NCBI RefSeq assembly: GCF_025717555.1
Contig: NZ_JAJIRP010000004.1
Location: forward strand, 187,426-251,425
Direction: 5' to 3'
Source: Paucibacter sp. B2R-40
Lineage (GTDB): Bacteria > Pseudomonadota > Gammaproteobacteria > Burkholderiales > Burkholderiaceae_C
Length of the DNA stretch: 64,000 bases
Part shown: in pieces, positions 19,508 to 28,450 of the stretch
Layout: every line of letters starts with the position of its first letter
Numbering within the stretch: the first letter of the stretch is position 1
Translations under genes and position numbers: made by a program
Notes under the pieces: model-generated
What the model was told of the DNA's origin: nothing
The model's input: the letters and a program-made list of their open reading frames with translations, nothing else
Database searches by the model: none

Positions 19508-20131
19508 ATGAACGACACCCTCCCCACCCGAAACCTGATCCTCGGCTCCAGCTCACGCTATCGACGCGAGTTGCTGGAACGCCTGCGCCTGCCCTTTGAT
19601 GTGTTTGCGCCGGACTTGGACGAAACCCCGCAGCCAGGAGAGACCCCACTGCATTTGGCCACACGCCTTGCAATGGCCAAGGCGCAAGCGGTGGCCCAAC
19701 AATTCCCTCAAGCTGTCGTCATTGGCTCCGACCAAGTCGCCGAGCTCGACGGGCAAGCGATCGGCAAGCCCGGCAATCACCAACGCGCGGTCGAGCAGCT
19801 CAGCGCAATGAGCGGCCAAGAAGTGGTGTTCCACACCGCCGTCGCGGTGGTTTGCGCCGAGACCGGCTTCGCCGCCGGCGACATTGCTGCGGTGCGGGTT
19901 CGGTTCAGAAATTTGAGCGCCGCCGAAATAGAAAATTATCTGCACGCCGAGCAACCTTACGACTGCGCCGGCAGCGCCAAGTCCGAAGGCCTGGGCATCA
20001 CCCTGCTCGCGGCGATCGAATCGGACGACCCCACGGCCTTGATCGGCCTGCCCTTGATACGTACCACGCAGCTGCTGCGCCAGGCCGGGCTAGAGCCCTT
20101 GACCGCACCTAAAACCGGAGCCTCAGCATGA
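19508..20131 (+). CDS. maf: Maf family nucleotide pyrophosphatase (YceF type)
   Basis: A nucleoside triphosphate pyrophosphatase thought to clean modified nucleotides; the YceF branch hydrolyses 7-methyl-GTP. The 207-residue protein begins with ILGSSSRYRRELL and contains the catalytic Asp in IGSDQVAELDG and the GKPGNHQRAVEQL motif. The EQPYDCAGSAKSEGLGI motif is characteristic of the YceF subgroup rather than the dTTP/UTP subgroup. Its stop overlaps the next methyltransferase gene by 4 bp. Confidence 0.92.
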   Translation: MNDTLPTRNLILGSSSRYRRELLERLRLPFDVFAPDLDETPQPGETPLHLATRLAMAKAQAVAQQFPQAVVIGSDQVAELDGQAIGKPGNHQRAVEQLSAMSGQEVVFHTAVAVVCAETGFAAGDIAAVRVRFRNLSAAEIENYLHAEQPYDCAGSAKSEGLGITLLAAIESDDPTALIGLPLIRTTQLLRQAGLEPLTAPKTGASA

Positions 20132-20895
20132 AGAAGGGTCGCCTCTATCTGGTCCCGAACACCTTGGACTTCGGCGTCGAAGGCGCCGCAGTCGACCTGC
20201 AACAAGTGCTGCCGATGCACATCATTCAGACGGCAGCCCGACTGGAATATTGGGCCGCCGAGAGCGCCAAGACAACGCGTGCTTTCCTGAAACGGGTGGA
20301 CGCCTTGGCGCCTCTGACACAGCCTTTGCAGAGCCTGCAAATTACCGAGCTACCGCGCGCACCCAAAGGCCGCATGGCCGACGCTGCCAGCCAGAATCAA
20401 GCCTGGAATGCACTGCTCGCCCCGGCCTTGGCGGGCCATGATCTGGGTTTGATCTCCGAAGCAGGTTTGCCGGCCGTCGCCGACCCCGGCGCCTTGCTGG
20501 TAGCAGCCGCGCACGAGGCCGACATTGAAGTGATCCCCATGAGCGGGCCCAGCGCCTTGTTGATGGCCTTGTCGGCCAGCGGCTTGAACGGACAGAGCTT
20601 CGCCTTTGTCGGCTACCTGCCGGTAGAAGCTCCTGCGCGGACCGCGCGCATCCGCGAGCTGGAGGCGCTGTCCGCCCGCCAGCAGCAGACGCAGCTGATG
20701 ATTGAGACACCCTACCGCAATTCGGCCCTGCTAAGCGCCTTGCTGAGCGCACTCAAACCACATACCAAGTTGTCGATCAGCTGTGGACTCAGCCTTGAGC
20801 AAGGCTGGACTCGCAGCGCGACGGTGGAGCAGTGGCGCAGCTCAGGTGAATCGCTGCCGGACAAGATTCCGGCGGTGTTTGCGCTGCTCGGCTAA
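20128..20895 (+). CDS. RsmI-family SAM-dependent methyltransferase
   Basis: A 255-residue protein of the tetrapyrrole methylase fold, in the family of RsmI (16S rRNA C1402 2'-O-methyltransferase). The SAM-binding loop appears as ISEAGLPAVADPGALLV and the family PMSGPSALLMALSASGL motif follows. The N-terminal GRLYLVPNTLDFG differs from the classical RsmI start, suggesting the paralogous short branch often found beside maf in betaproteobacteria. It overlaps maf by 4 bp and converges on rhlE. Confidence 0.85.
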   Translation: MKKGRLYLVPNTLDFGVEGAAVDLQQVLPMHIIQTAARLEYWAAESAKTTRAFLKRVDALAPLTQPLQSLQITELPRAPKGRMADAASQNQAWNALLAPALAGHDLGLISEAGLPAVADPGALLVAAAHEADIEVIPMSGPSALLMALSASGLNGQSFAFVGYLPVEAPARTARIRELEALSARQQQTQLMIETPYRNSALLSALLSALKPHTKLSISCGLSLEQGWTRSATVEQWRSSGESLPDKIPAVFALLG

Positions 20896-20909
20896 AGCCT
20901 GGGCATCGC

Positions 20910-20933
20910 AGTCCTGAGCCTCGGCTCAGGACT
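20910..20933. terminator. Hairpin between convergent genes
   Basis: AGTCCTGAGCC (20910-20920) and GGCTCAGGACT (20923-20933) form a perfect 11-bp inverted repeat with almost no loop. It lies between the convergent methyltransferase and rhlE genes and includes the rhlE stop codon. It has no T tract on either side, so it may serve as a 3'-end stabiliser or weak bidirectional terminator. Confidence 0.5.
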
Positions 20934-22425
20934 CCAGCGCGCTCGCAGCAGGCTTGGCACCAAACAGCGCCGCGACCTTGCGCTTTGGCCTGATATTGGC
21001 AGACACGCCGCGCGGCGCTACCGCGGTCGCGCCCTTGTCCCAAGACGGCAACTCTGCGCAAGCACTGGCTTCGTAGGGCTTGTCAAAGAATGTATCGCGT
21101 GCGGGGGTCGGAGCCCGATAGCTTGAGCGCGGAACGGCGGCTGAAACAGCAGCATCGCCAGCCGGCCGAGCATCCCATTCGCGTGGCGCACGAGGGGCAC
21201 GCTCGGGTCGCTCCGAGCGCTCGGGCCGTGCACCCGGCCGCGTGTCTTCCAACTCGATGGGTGACAACTCGATGGTGCGCTTGAGCAACTTCTCAAGATC
21301 AGCCATCAAGCGCGCGTCCGAGCGCGTCACCAGGGTCACCGCCACGCCCGAAGCGCCGGCGCGCCCGGTACGGCCGATACGGTGAACATAGTCCTCGGCA
21401 TTGAAGGGCACATCGAAATTGAATACCGCCGGCAAGTCGGCAATATCCAAGCCACGCGCCGCCACGTCGGTGGCCACCAGAATGTCGACCTCGCCCGCCT
21501 TGAAGGCCTCGAGTGACTTCAAGCGCTCGTCCTGCGACTTATCGCCGTGCAGCGCCGAGGTGCGTAAGCCGTCGCGCTCGAACGAGCGCGCCAAGCGAGC
21601 TGCACCGAGCTTCGAATTGACAAACACAATCGCTTGCTTGATGCCGCGCTGACGCAAGGTCTGGGTCACGGCCAAACGCTTTTCATCGTCTGTGACGCTG
21701 TAGAACACCTGCTCGACATTGGTGGCCGTCGCGTTCGGGCGCGCCACTTCCACGAGCAAGGGGTCTTGCAAATAGCTCTGTGCCAAGCGCTTGATCTCGG
21801 GCGAGAACGTCGCCGAGAACAGCAAGGTCTGGCGAGCCTTGGGCAAGAAGCTCAGGATGCGCTGGAGGTCGGGCAAGAAGCCGATGTCCAACATGCGGTC
21901 GGCCTCGTCCAGCACAACGTACTCGACCTGATTCAGCACGCAGTTCTTGGCCTCGATATGGTCAAGCAAACGGCCCGGCGTGGCGATCAAAACCTCAACC
22001 CCGCCTTTCAAAACGGCCGTCTGCGGCTTCATGTCGATGCCGCCAAAAACCACGGTTACGCGTAGATTCGTGTGCTTGGCATAGGCCTTGATATTGTTGG
22101 CGACCTGATCGGCCAACTCGCGTGTGGGCGCCAGCACCAGCGCACGCACCGGATGCCGCGCTGGTGAGGCGCTGGCGTTCTCATGCTTGAGCATGCGCTG
22201 CAACAGGGGGATAGAAAACGCGGCGGTTTTTCCAGTGCCGGTTTGCGCCGCACCCATTACATCGCGCCCGTCCAAAACGATGGGAATCGCTTTGGCTTGA
22301 ATAGGCGTCATCAGGGCGTAACCTGAGTCATCAACGGCGCGCAATAGCTTGGCGTCGAGGGGCAGCGTGTCGAAGCGCGCCGGGGTAGGTTCAGGAGTAG
22401 CGGGCGTGATTTGGGTGTCGGTCAT
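20926..22425 (-). CDS. rhlE: DEAD-box RNA helicase, RhlE type
   Basis: An ATP-dependent RNA helicase for RNA turnover or ribosome assembly. The 499-residue protein shows a Q motif with TPIQAKAIP, AQTGTGKT (motif I), DEAD (motif II), SAT (motif III), and HRIGRTGR (motif VI). The C-terminal 110 residues after the helicase core are a low-complexity, Arg/Pro/Glu-rich tail (GARPERSERPERAPRAP), probably RNA-binding. The RhlE assignment is from overall resemblance; the family has several paralogues per genome in Burkholderiales. Confidence 0.93.
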   Translation of the reverse strand: MTDTQITPATPEPTPARFDTLPLDAKLLRAVDDSGYALMTPIQAKAIPIVLDGRDVMGAAQTGTGKTAAFSIPLLQRMLKHENASASPARHPVRALVLAPTRELADQVANNIKAYAKHTNLRVTVVFGGIDMKPQTAVLKGGVEVLIATPGRLLDHIEAKNCVLNQVEYVVLDEADRMLDIGFLPDLQRILSFLPKARQTLLFSATFSPEIKRLAQSYLQDPLLVEVARPNATATNVEQVFYSVTDDEKRLAVTQTLRQRGIKQAIVFVNSKLGAARLARSFERDGLRTSALHGDKSQDERLKSLEAFKAGEVDILVATDVAARGLDIADLPAVFNFDVPFNAEDYVHRIGRTGRAGASGVAVTLVTRSDARLMADLEKLLKRTIELSPIELEDTRPGARPERSERPERAPRAPREWDARPAGDAAVSAAVPRSSYRAPTPARDTFFDKPYEASACAELPSWDKGATAVAPRGVSANIRPKRKVAALFGAKPAASALES

Positions 22426-22452
22426 CCGCTGATTATCCGCTAGATGCGGAAA

Positions 22453-23601
22453 TCACTGGGGTTTGTCCGAATTCTTCGCGCCGACAGACGCAGCTTGAGC
22501 CCCCATCACGTCTCCACGAAACACCATCCACCGGGGTGTTTTGAAACGCACGATACGCCAATAAATCGCCACATAAGTGACGCCAAACAAGAGCATACAA
22601 GCCAGCAACATCGGCGTTGAATCCCAGAACAGCAGCGCCGGCGCCAGCGAGGACACGCACAAGGTCCACAAATAGGGTGCGGTCATCGAGTTGCGCCGCG
22701 TCATCGCGCGTGCGTCCCGCGCGCCGACCGCCCAACGCATCAAGCGGCGATAGATCAAGGAATGCAAATGAATACCGTCAGGCTCGCCCGATGGCGCAGC
22801 TCGAATGAAACGCCGACGATAAACCGAGAACAAGGTCTCGAACACCGGATAAATGCAGACCGTCAACGGAAACAGCGGCGAAACCTGTGGGTGACGAGCA
22901 ATCAACAAGATGCCGATTTCTGCCATGAAGAAGCCCAGAAAATAGGCGCCACCGTCACCAAGAAAGATCAAACCGGCCGGAAAATTCCAGACAAAGAAGC
23001 CCAAAATCGCCCCCACGCCCGCAAGCGCCCACAAGGCCAACTCAATATCGCCAACCTGAAAGGCGACGAAGCCAAAGGTCATCAGCATCAAGCTGACGCA
23101 CATCGACGACAGTCCGTTGAAGCCGTCAATGATGTTGACCGAATTCGCCACACCTGCCACCGTAAACACAGTTGCCACTAAGGACCCGGCAGTCGTGGCC
23201 ACAATCCAATCGAGCCCGGGAATGTCGGTCCGAGTAATTTGACCCTCCAGCAACCAGAACGCAAGCGCGCCTGACACAGCCGTCGCCAGCAAGCGCTTGG
23301 CCGGTGACACTTTCTTGGTCAAGTCTTCAATCAAGCCCGCAGCAAATGCAGGCAAACCGCATAACAGCAACAAAAAGCCCAATCGAGCATCAATACCACC
23401 GCGGAACCAGACAAGCAAAGCCAAGATCAACAAGCCCACATACATGCCCACTCCGCCAATTCGGGGGACGGGGCTGACATGGAACTTTTGGGGGCCGGAT
23501 AGATCCGTGTCGGCCGACAAATGGCCATGCGACCGCGCCGAATGAATTACGAAAAGCGTGATCACGGCCGAAATGAAAAACGGAAGAAAGAGATGAAGCA
23601 T
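22453..23601 (-). CDS. Polyprenyl-phosphate sugar-1-phosphate transferase (WecA/MraY family)
   Basis: A multi-pass inner-membrane enzyme that transfers a sugar-1-phosphate to undecaprenyl phosphate, starting lipid-linked glycan assembly. The 382-residue protein from ATG 23601 has about ten hydrophobic segments. It contains QKFHVSPVPRIGG near residue 39, the catalytic NSVNIIDGFNGLS, and FLGDGGAYFLGF. The UDP-GlcNAc substrate typical of WecA is inferred, not shown. It is divergent from the exporter gene at 23730, so it marks the left border of the polysaccharide locus. Confidence 0.85.
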   Translation of the reverse strand: MLHLFLPFFISAVITLFVIHSARSHGHLSADTDLSGPQKFHVSPVPRIGGVGMYVGLLILALLVWFRGGIDARLGFLLLLCGLPAFAAGLIEDLTKKVSPAKRLLATAVSGALAFWLLEGQITRTDIPGLDWIVATTAGSLVATVFTVAGVANSVNIIDGFNGLSSMCVSLMLMTFGFVAFQVGDIELALWALAGVGAILGFFVWNFPAGLIFLGDGGAYFLGFFMAEIGILLIARHPQVSPLFPLTVCIYPVFETLFSVYRRRFIRAAPSGEPDGIHLHSLIYRRLMRWAVGARDARAMTRRNSMTAPYLWTLCVSSLAPALLFWDSTPMLLACMLLFGVTYVAIYWRIVRFKTPRWMVFRGDVMGAQAASVGAKNSDKPQ

Positions 23602-23729
23602 GGGCGCAAGTGTAGCCAGTGGTCGAGAGTGCTTCGCCAAGCTTACGCCCACGGAGCCGCTAGAATGCGCCGGGTCAACAAGTCCACTCCGCTGGAGGCG
23701 ACTTGGAAATCAATACCAAGAGAGAGTGC

Positions 23730-25691
23730 ATGAAGGTCAGCGAAATTTGTCAGGCAGCAGCTAGCAAGCAAACTTCACCCGGCATTGCCACCGTCGGCTC
23801 GGCAAAGAAGAATCACTGGCCTCGTCAGACTGTCACTGCAGCGCTCGTCATTGCAGCTCAACTACTCAGCGGACCGCAGAGTCATGCCGCTACTGGCCCT
23901 GTCTCGGAAGAATCCAACCAGATCGGTGGCCCTGTTCGACTCAGAGACGCTAGCCAGAGTGGCAGTGAAGGACAGCAAGATCTGTCCGAGGGGAATTTGC
24001 AGCGCGGCAGCGGGCAACAACAGGGCGGCGGCACAAAGCCGGCCCCCATAGTCCCGAGCGAGTTCGAACGATATGTACAGCGATCGGTCGTCGGTGAAGA
24101 ATTGATTCGCCGCTTTGGCTCAGACTTGATGAGCACCGCCGGTCGCGACGGCAAGTCACAGGAAAGCAATAGCCAAATTCCGCAGGACTACGTGATCAGC
24201 GTAGGCGATGAAATTCTTGTCACGCTATGGGGCTCGGTCGAAGCAGATCTGCGCCTGACCGTTGACCGCAGCGGCCGCATCAACCTGCCTCGCATTGGCC
24301 CCGTTCGCGTATCCGGCGTTCGTTATGTCGATTTGACGTCCACCATCGATGAACGTGTCGGTCAGGTATTTCGCAACTACAAGCTCTCGGCCTCACTCGG
24401 TCGCCTGCGCAGCATCCGCATCTACGTCACCGGCTTCACTCAGCGCCCCGGCGCCTACCACGTCAGTGCTTTGACGACCCTGGTCAATGGTTTGATGCAA
24501 GCAGGCGGCCCATCAGCAGCCGGCAGCTTCCGCCAAATCGAATTGCGCCGTGCCGGCAAGACCATCAGCAACTTCGATTTTTATGATTTGTTAATCAACG
24601 GCAACAAGACTGCAGACCAAACGCTGCAGGCCGACGATGTTGTTCATATCGGCCCCATCGGCCCTCAAGTTGCCCTGCTCGGCAGCGTCAACAAGCCGGC
24701 GATTTTCGAGCTCAAAGCACAAGACAGTTTGGCCGATGTACTCGCCATGGCCGGTGGCTTCAGCGCCGTGGCCGACCGTAGTCGATTCACCTTAGAGCGC
24801 CTCGATGCCCGCAACGAAGCACGCATCGTTGAAATCAGCTTGCCGATACAAATCAAAGACAAGCCGCGCGACGGTGACGTGCTGCGTGCCTTCAGCAGCG
24901 TTGACGCAGCCTTGCCTCAGCACCGCCAGAGCAAGCGCGTCAAGGTTGAAGGCGAAGTGCAGCGGCCGGGCGAATTCATTTTGCCCGCGAGCAGCACCTT
25001 GGCCGACGCCATCAAAGCGGCTGGCGGCTTGACCCCAGGGGCCTACCTCTACGGCACCGATTTCAGTCGCGAAAGCGTGCGTCTCACGCAGACCGAGAAC
25101 TACGAGCGAGCTTTGCGCAACCTGGAAACCGAACTTACTCGCACCAGCGCCAGCCAAAAAGTCGCAGCCGGCGCCGATGGCGCTGCCCAAGCCGCGAAAG
25201 CGCAAGGCAGCGAACGCCTGCTGAGCACTTTGCGAAACGTCAAACCTACCGGGCGCATCGTTTTACAACTGCCCCCAACTGCAAGCAGCCTGCCTGAATT
25301 GGTTGTCGAAGATGGCGACCACATCCAGATCCCCGCCCGCCCTTCCAGCATCGGCGTGTTCGGCAGTGTCTTCAACGGTGGCAGCTATCTATACGCCCAA
25401 GGCAGCTCGGTTGGTGACTTCATGAAGCTTGCCGGCGGACCAACCAAGGGTGCAGACAAAGGCAGCACCTTCGTGGTCCGCGCCAATGGCAGTGTCGTCA
25501 GTGCCAAGCAAAACGGAGGCGGTTGGTTGATGTCCGGCAGCGTCGACGGCCTAGCCGCCGAACCCGGCGACACCGTTTTTGTGCCGGAAGAAATGGACAA
25601 GACCACCTTTATGCAAGAGGCCAAGGACTGGACGCAAATTCTTGCTCAGTTCGCCTTGGGTGCTGCGGCGCTGAAGACCCTCAAGAACTAA
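23730..25691 (+). CDS. Outer-membrane polysaccharide export protein (SLBB/OPX family)
   Basis: A Wza-like exporter of 653 residues with the polysaccharide export domain (about 150-235; DYVISVGDEILVTLWG, near the start) followed by several SLBB domains. The N-terminus has a long basic leader and a hydrophobic stretch ending near SHAAT, so a signal peptidase I site is likely; no lipobox cysteine is present, unlike E. coli Wza. The C-terminus ends in a hydrophobic helix (ILAQFALGAAALKTL). The ATG at 23730 with an AGAGAG upstream is chosen over a TTG at 23703. wzz follows. Confidence 0.88.
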   Translation: MKVSEICQAAASKQTSPGIATVGSAKKNHWPRQTVTAALVIAAQLLSGPQSHAATGPVSEESNQIGGPVRLRDASQSGSEGQQDLSEGNLQRGSGQQQGGGTKPAPIVPSEFERYVQRSVVGEELIRRFGSDLMSTAGRDGKSQESNSQIPQDYVISVGDEILVTLWGSVEADLRLTVDRSGRINLPRIGPVRVSGVRYVDLTSTIDERVGQVFRNYKLSASLGRLRSIRIYVTGFTQRPGAYHVSALTTLVNGLMQAGGPSAAGSFRQIELRRAGKTISNFDFYDLLINGNKTADQTLQADDVVHIGPIGPQVALLGSVNKPAIFELKAQDSLADVLAMAGGFSAVADRSRFTLERLDARNEARIVEISLPIQIKDKPRDGDVLRAFSSVDAALPQHRQSKRVKVEGEVQRPGEFILPASSTLADAIKAAGGLTPGAYLYGTDFSRESVRLTQTENYERALRNLETELTRTSASQKVAAGADGAAQAAKAQGSERLLSTLRNVKPTGRIVLQLPPTASSLPELVVEDGDHIQIPARPSSIGVFGSVFNGGSYLYAQGSSVGDFMKLAGGPTKGADKGSTFVVRANGSVVSAKQNGGGWLMSGSVDGLAAEPGDTVFVPEEMDKTTFMQEAKDWTQILAQFALGAAALKTLKN

Positions 25692-25697
25692 TCAGCT

Positions 25698-25721
25698 GAT
25701 CAGTCGATTGATTGACTGATC
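25698..25721. repeat. Inverted repeat between exporter and Wzz genes
   Basis: GATCAGTC (25698-25705) and GACTGATC (25714-25721) are a perfect 8-bp inverted repeat around an 8-nt loop, directly after the exporter stop codon. There is no T tract. It may form a hairpin in the polycistronic RNA that separates expression of the two genes. Confidence 0.55.
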
Positions 25722-25774
25722 GCGACTACGGAACCCATTTAGCTGTGACTCAAGTGAATTCAACGCAAGCCCAA

Positions 25775-26923
25775 ATGGCACAGACTGACACGCAGGGAGA
25801 TGAAGATGGCATTGATCTTCTGGACTTGTTGACTATCCTCGCAGGGCGCTGGCGCTTGTTGGTCATTGCCCCCATAGCTGTAGGCGCAATTGCACTCGGT
25901 GCGACCTATTTGATCGCACCGACCTACACGGCCAAAACCAGCTTTTTGCCGCCGCAACAGCAGCAGAGTTCGGCGGCTTCGGCTCTGGCTTCCCTGGGCG
26001 CCTTGTCCGGCTTGGCTGGCGGCGCGGCCGGCATCAAAAGCCCCGGCGACCAGTATGTAGCGCTAATGCAAAGCGTCAATGTAGAAGATCGCATCATTGA
26101 TCAATTCAAACTGATGGATGTCTATGAAGCAAAGTACCGTTTTCAGGCCCGCAAAACCCTGGAAAACAATGTCCGCATAGCGTTGGGCAAGAAAGACGGC
26201 TTAATCACGGTGGAGGCCGACGCCACCAGTCCGCAACTGGCCGCCGACTTGGCAAATCAGCATGTGGTCGAACTTCGCCGCCTATCCTCCGAACTGGCCT
26301 TGACCGAAGCCCAGCAGCGCCGCGTCTTCTTTGAGAATCAACTCCAGCGCACCAAGCTCCAGTTGACTGAGGCGCAGACCATTCTGCAGGGCAGCGGATT
26401 CAACGCCGGCGCCCTGAAGGCTGAGCCCAAGGCTGCGGCCGAAGGGTATGCCAGACTAAAAGCCGAAGTCACCTCGGCCGAGGTACGCCTGCAGACGCTT
26501 AGGCGCGCCCTCGCCGATTCGGCGCCGGAGTTGCAGCAGCAACTGGGCTTGCTGGCCGCCCTCAGGGCCCAATTGGCGAAGCTGGAAAGTTCGGCCAACA
26601 GTCCCGACGACTCGGACTATGTCAGCCGCTATCGCGAATTCAAATACCAGGAATCATTGTTCGAATTGTTCTCACGGCAGTACGAAGTCGCCAGGCTCGA
26701 TGAAAGTCGAGAAGGCGCGCTGATTCAAGTGGTGGATGTCGCGACTCCACCTGAATATAAAAGCAAACCGAAGCGGGCATCCACGGCATTGGCTTCAGCA
26801 TTCGCTGTCCTCTTGCTACTGGTGATCGGAATTCCGGTGCGCCACTTTTGGCGAGAGGCCAAGAAGGATCCCAGCAAGGCAGAGAAATTTGGGCGTTTGA
26901 ATGCGGCTTTGGGCCTCAAGTAG
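25775..26923 (+). CDS. Wzz-type chain-length determinant / co-polymerase
   Basis: An inner-membrane protein that sets glycan chain length and works with the exporter. One membrane segment at about residues 28-48 follows a short cytoplasmic leader (IDLLDLLTILAGRW), then a long periplasmic part with coiled-coil potential (VELRRLSSELALTEAQQRR region), and a second membrane segment near 338-355. No tyrosine-kinase domain is fused. The ATG at 25775 is chosen; TTG 25712 lies inside an inverted repeat and GTG 25745 is a possible alternative. It forms an operon with the exporter. Confidence 0.85.
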   Translation: MAQTDTQGDEDGIDLLDLLTILAGRWRLLVIAPIAVGAIALGATYLIAPTYTAKTSFLPPQQQQSSAASALASLGALSGLAGGAAGIKSPGDQYVALMQSVNVEDRIIDQFKLMDVYEAKYRFQARKTLENNVRIALGKKDGLITVEADATSPQLAADLANQHVVELRRLSSELALTEAQQRRVFFENQLQRTKLQLTEAQTILQGSGFNAGALKAEPKAAAEGYARLKAEVTSAEVRLQTLRRALADSAPELQQQLGLLAALRAQLAKLESSANSPDDSDYVSRYREFKYQESLFELFSRQYEVARLDESREGALIQVVDVATPPEYKSKPKRASTALASAFAVLLLLVIGIPVRHFWREAKKDPSKAEKFGRLNAALGLK

Positions 26924-27028
26924 ACCCAAGGATTGATTTCACCAAGCCAGTCAACGGGTTCATGGCGAGAGGCGTGTTAAAGTCGCGGTCCGTTCAAGTC
27001 ATGAACAGATGATTTCGATACGAATTCT

Positions 27029-27364
27029 ATGCAACCCGACGACCTCGACTATCAGTTATTGAGCCAAATAGCCAACCAACAGAACGCGAATCAGCGCGAC
27101 TTGGCGTCACGCTTGGGCGTTAGCGTAGGCAAAGTCAACTACTGTCTGCGTGCCGTTGTGGACCGAGGTTGGGTAAAGGTCAATAACTTCCGACGTGCAG
27201 ATAACAAATGGGCTTATGCCTACGTCCTGACTCCGGGTGGCGCCAGTGCCAAGCTGCAACTGGCGCGCGCATTTCTGGAACGCAAGGAACGTGAGTTTGA
27301 GCAATTGCAAGACGAGATCAGCATGCTGCGTGGTGAAGTTTCACAAGATCAAACTGCCGAATGA
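27029..27364 (+). CDS. MarR family EPS-associated transcriptional regulator
   Basis: A 111-residue winged-helix protein. The helix-turn-helix is visible at about residues 21-51 (ANQRDLASRLGVSVGKV), and a coiled-coil tail (ERKEREFEQLQDEISMLR) follows. I recognise it as the small MarR-like group associated with exopolysaccharide loci; it is placed between the export genes and the sugar-nucleotide genes, as in other EPS regions. It may control the locus or act with an antiterminator; the sequence does not show which. Confidence 0.78.
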   Translation: MQPDDLDYQLLSQIANQQNANQRDLASRLGVSVGKVNYCLRAVVDRGWVKVNNFRRADNKWAYAYVLTPGGASAKLQLARAFLERKEREFEQLQDEISMLRGEVSQDQTAE

Positions 27365-27434
27365 AAGCAATCTTGAAACTCGTTTGCGGCTCTAGTCCCG
27401 ACCAGTTGGCGCCCGCCGGATTGACTCAGACCCG

Positions 27435-28433
27435 ATGAACCTCATTTCCACGACCAACGGCGAGAAGTTTGACGCCCGTGACGGAGAAACTCTGCTTGAT
27501 GCCGCGACGCGCGGCGGTGTAGCGCTTGGATACAGCTGCCGAACCGGGCGTTGCAGCAGTTGCAAGGGCTTGGTACGCAGCGGTTCCACAATAGCTGTTC
27601 ACGACGAGCTGGGATTGACCGCAGCCGAGCGCGATGCTGGCTGGATACTGACCTGCGTGCGGCATGCCAGCTCAAATGTCGAGCTCGACATTGAGAGCCT
27701 GGGGGATATTCAACTCTTCCCGGCCAAAACAACGCCTTGCCGCATTCACTCGCTGGAGCGCCTGTCCGCCGATGTCATCAAAGTCGTTCTGCGCCTGCCG
27801 CCCACTAGCGACTTTTGTTTTCACCCCGGTCAGTACATTGATGTGATCGGGGCAGATGGCTTGCGCCGAAGCTACTCGGTCGCCAATGCGCCGAACGCCG
27901 CCAAGCAGATCGAGTTGCATATTCGCGAAGTTGCAGGCGGTGCTATGAGTCGCTATTGGTTCGAGCAAGCCAAAGTGAACGACCTGCTCCGATTCAATGG
28001 TCCGCTGGGCACCTTCTTCCTGCGCGACACGGCGGGCAAGGATCTGGTTTTCCTTGCCACAGGAACAGGCATGGCGCCCGTCAAGGCCATGCTTGAGGGG
28101 CTGCGAAATAGTGCCGACGACGCCAACAAACCCCGCTCGGTCTCTGTGTACTGGGGTGGCCGCTCGCCGCAAGACTTTTATTGGGATCCCGCCTCGCTGG
28201 CCCCTGGCTTCGTCTACGTACCGGTACTGTCGCGTGCGGAGCCCGACTGGCCAGGCGCCCGAGGCCATGTTCAAGATGCCTTGCTTGCCAGTACGCCGGA
28301 CCTGACCCAAACTGTGGTCTACGCTTGCGGCTCTGACGCCATGATCCACTCAGCCCGCGAGCAGTTGATTGCAAACGGCCTGCCCGACAAATGCTTCCAT
28401 TCAGACGCCTTTGTCTGCTCGGCAAGCAACTGA
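27435..28433 (+). CDS. ddhD: CDP-6-deoxy-delta-3,4-glucoseen reductase
   Basis: The reductase (E3) partner of RfbH in 3,6-dideoxyhexose synthesis; it passes electrons from NADH through FAD and a [2Fe-2S] centre. The plant-type ferredoxin domain is N-terminal with Cys35, Cys40, Cys43 and Cys74. The FAD-binding RSYS is at 145-148, and the NAD-binding GTGMAPVKAM follows near 215. The 332-residue length and domain order match RfbI/AscD/DdhD. It leads the rfbF-rfbG-rfbH gene run with 17 bp to rfbF. Confidence 0.92.
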   Translation: MNLISTTNGEKFDARDGETLLDAATRGGVALGYSCRTGRCSSCKGLVRSGSTIAVHDELGLTAAERDAGWILTCVRHASSNVELDIESLGDIQLFPAKTTPCRIHSLERLSADVIKVVLRLPPTSDFCFHPGQYIDVIGADGLRRSYSVANAPNAAKQIELHIREVAGGAMSRYWFEQAKVNDLLRFNGPLGTFFLRDTAGKDLVFLATGTGMAPVKAMLEGLRNSADDANKPRSVSVYWGGRSPQDFYWDPASLAPGFVYVPVLSRAEPDWPGARGHVQDALLASTPDLTQTVVYACGSDAMIHSAREQLIANGLPDKCFHSDAFVCSASN

Positions 28434-28450
28434 AACTATAGGAATTCAAG

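Noticed and set aside
25712-25775. TTG at 25712 as the Wzz start
   Set aside because: It lies in the inverted repeat, has no ribosome-binding site, and adds residues not typical of the family; ATG 25775 fits better, though GTG 25745 remains possible.
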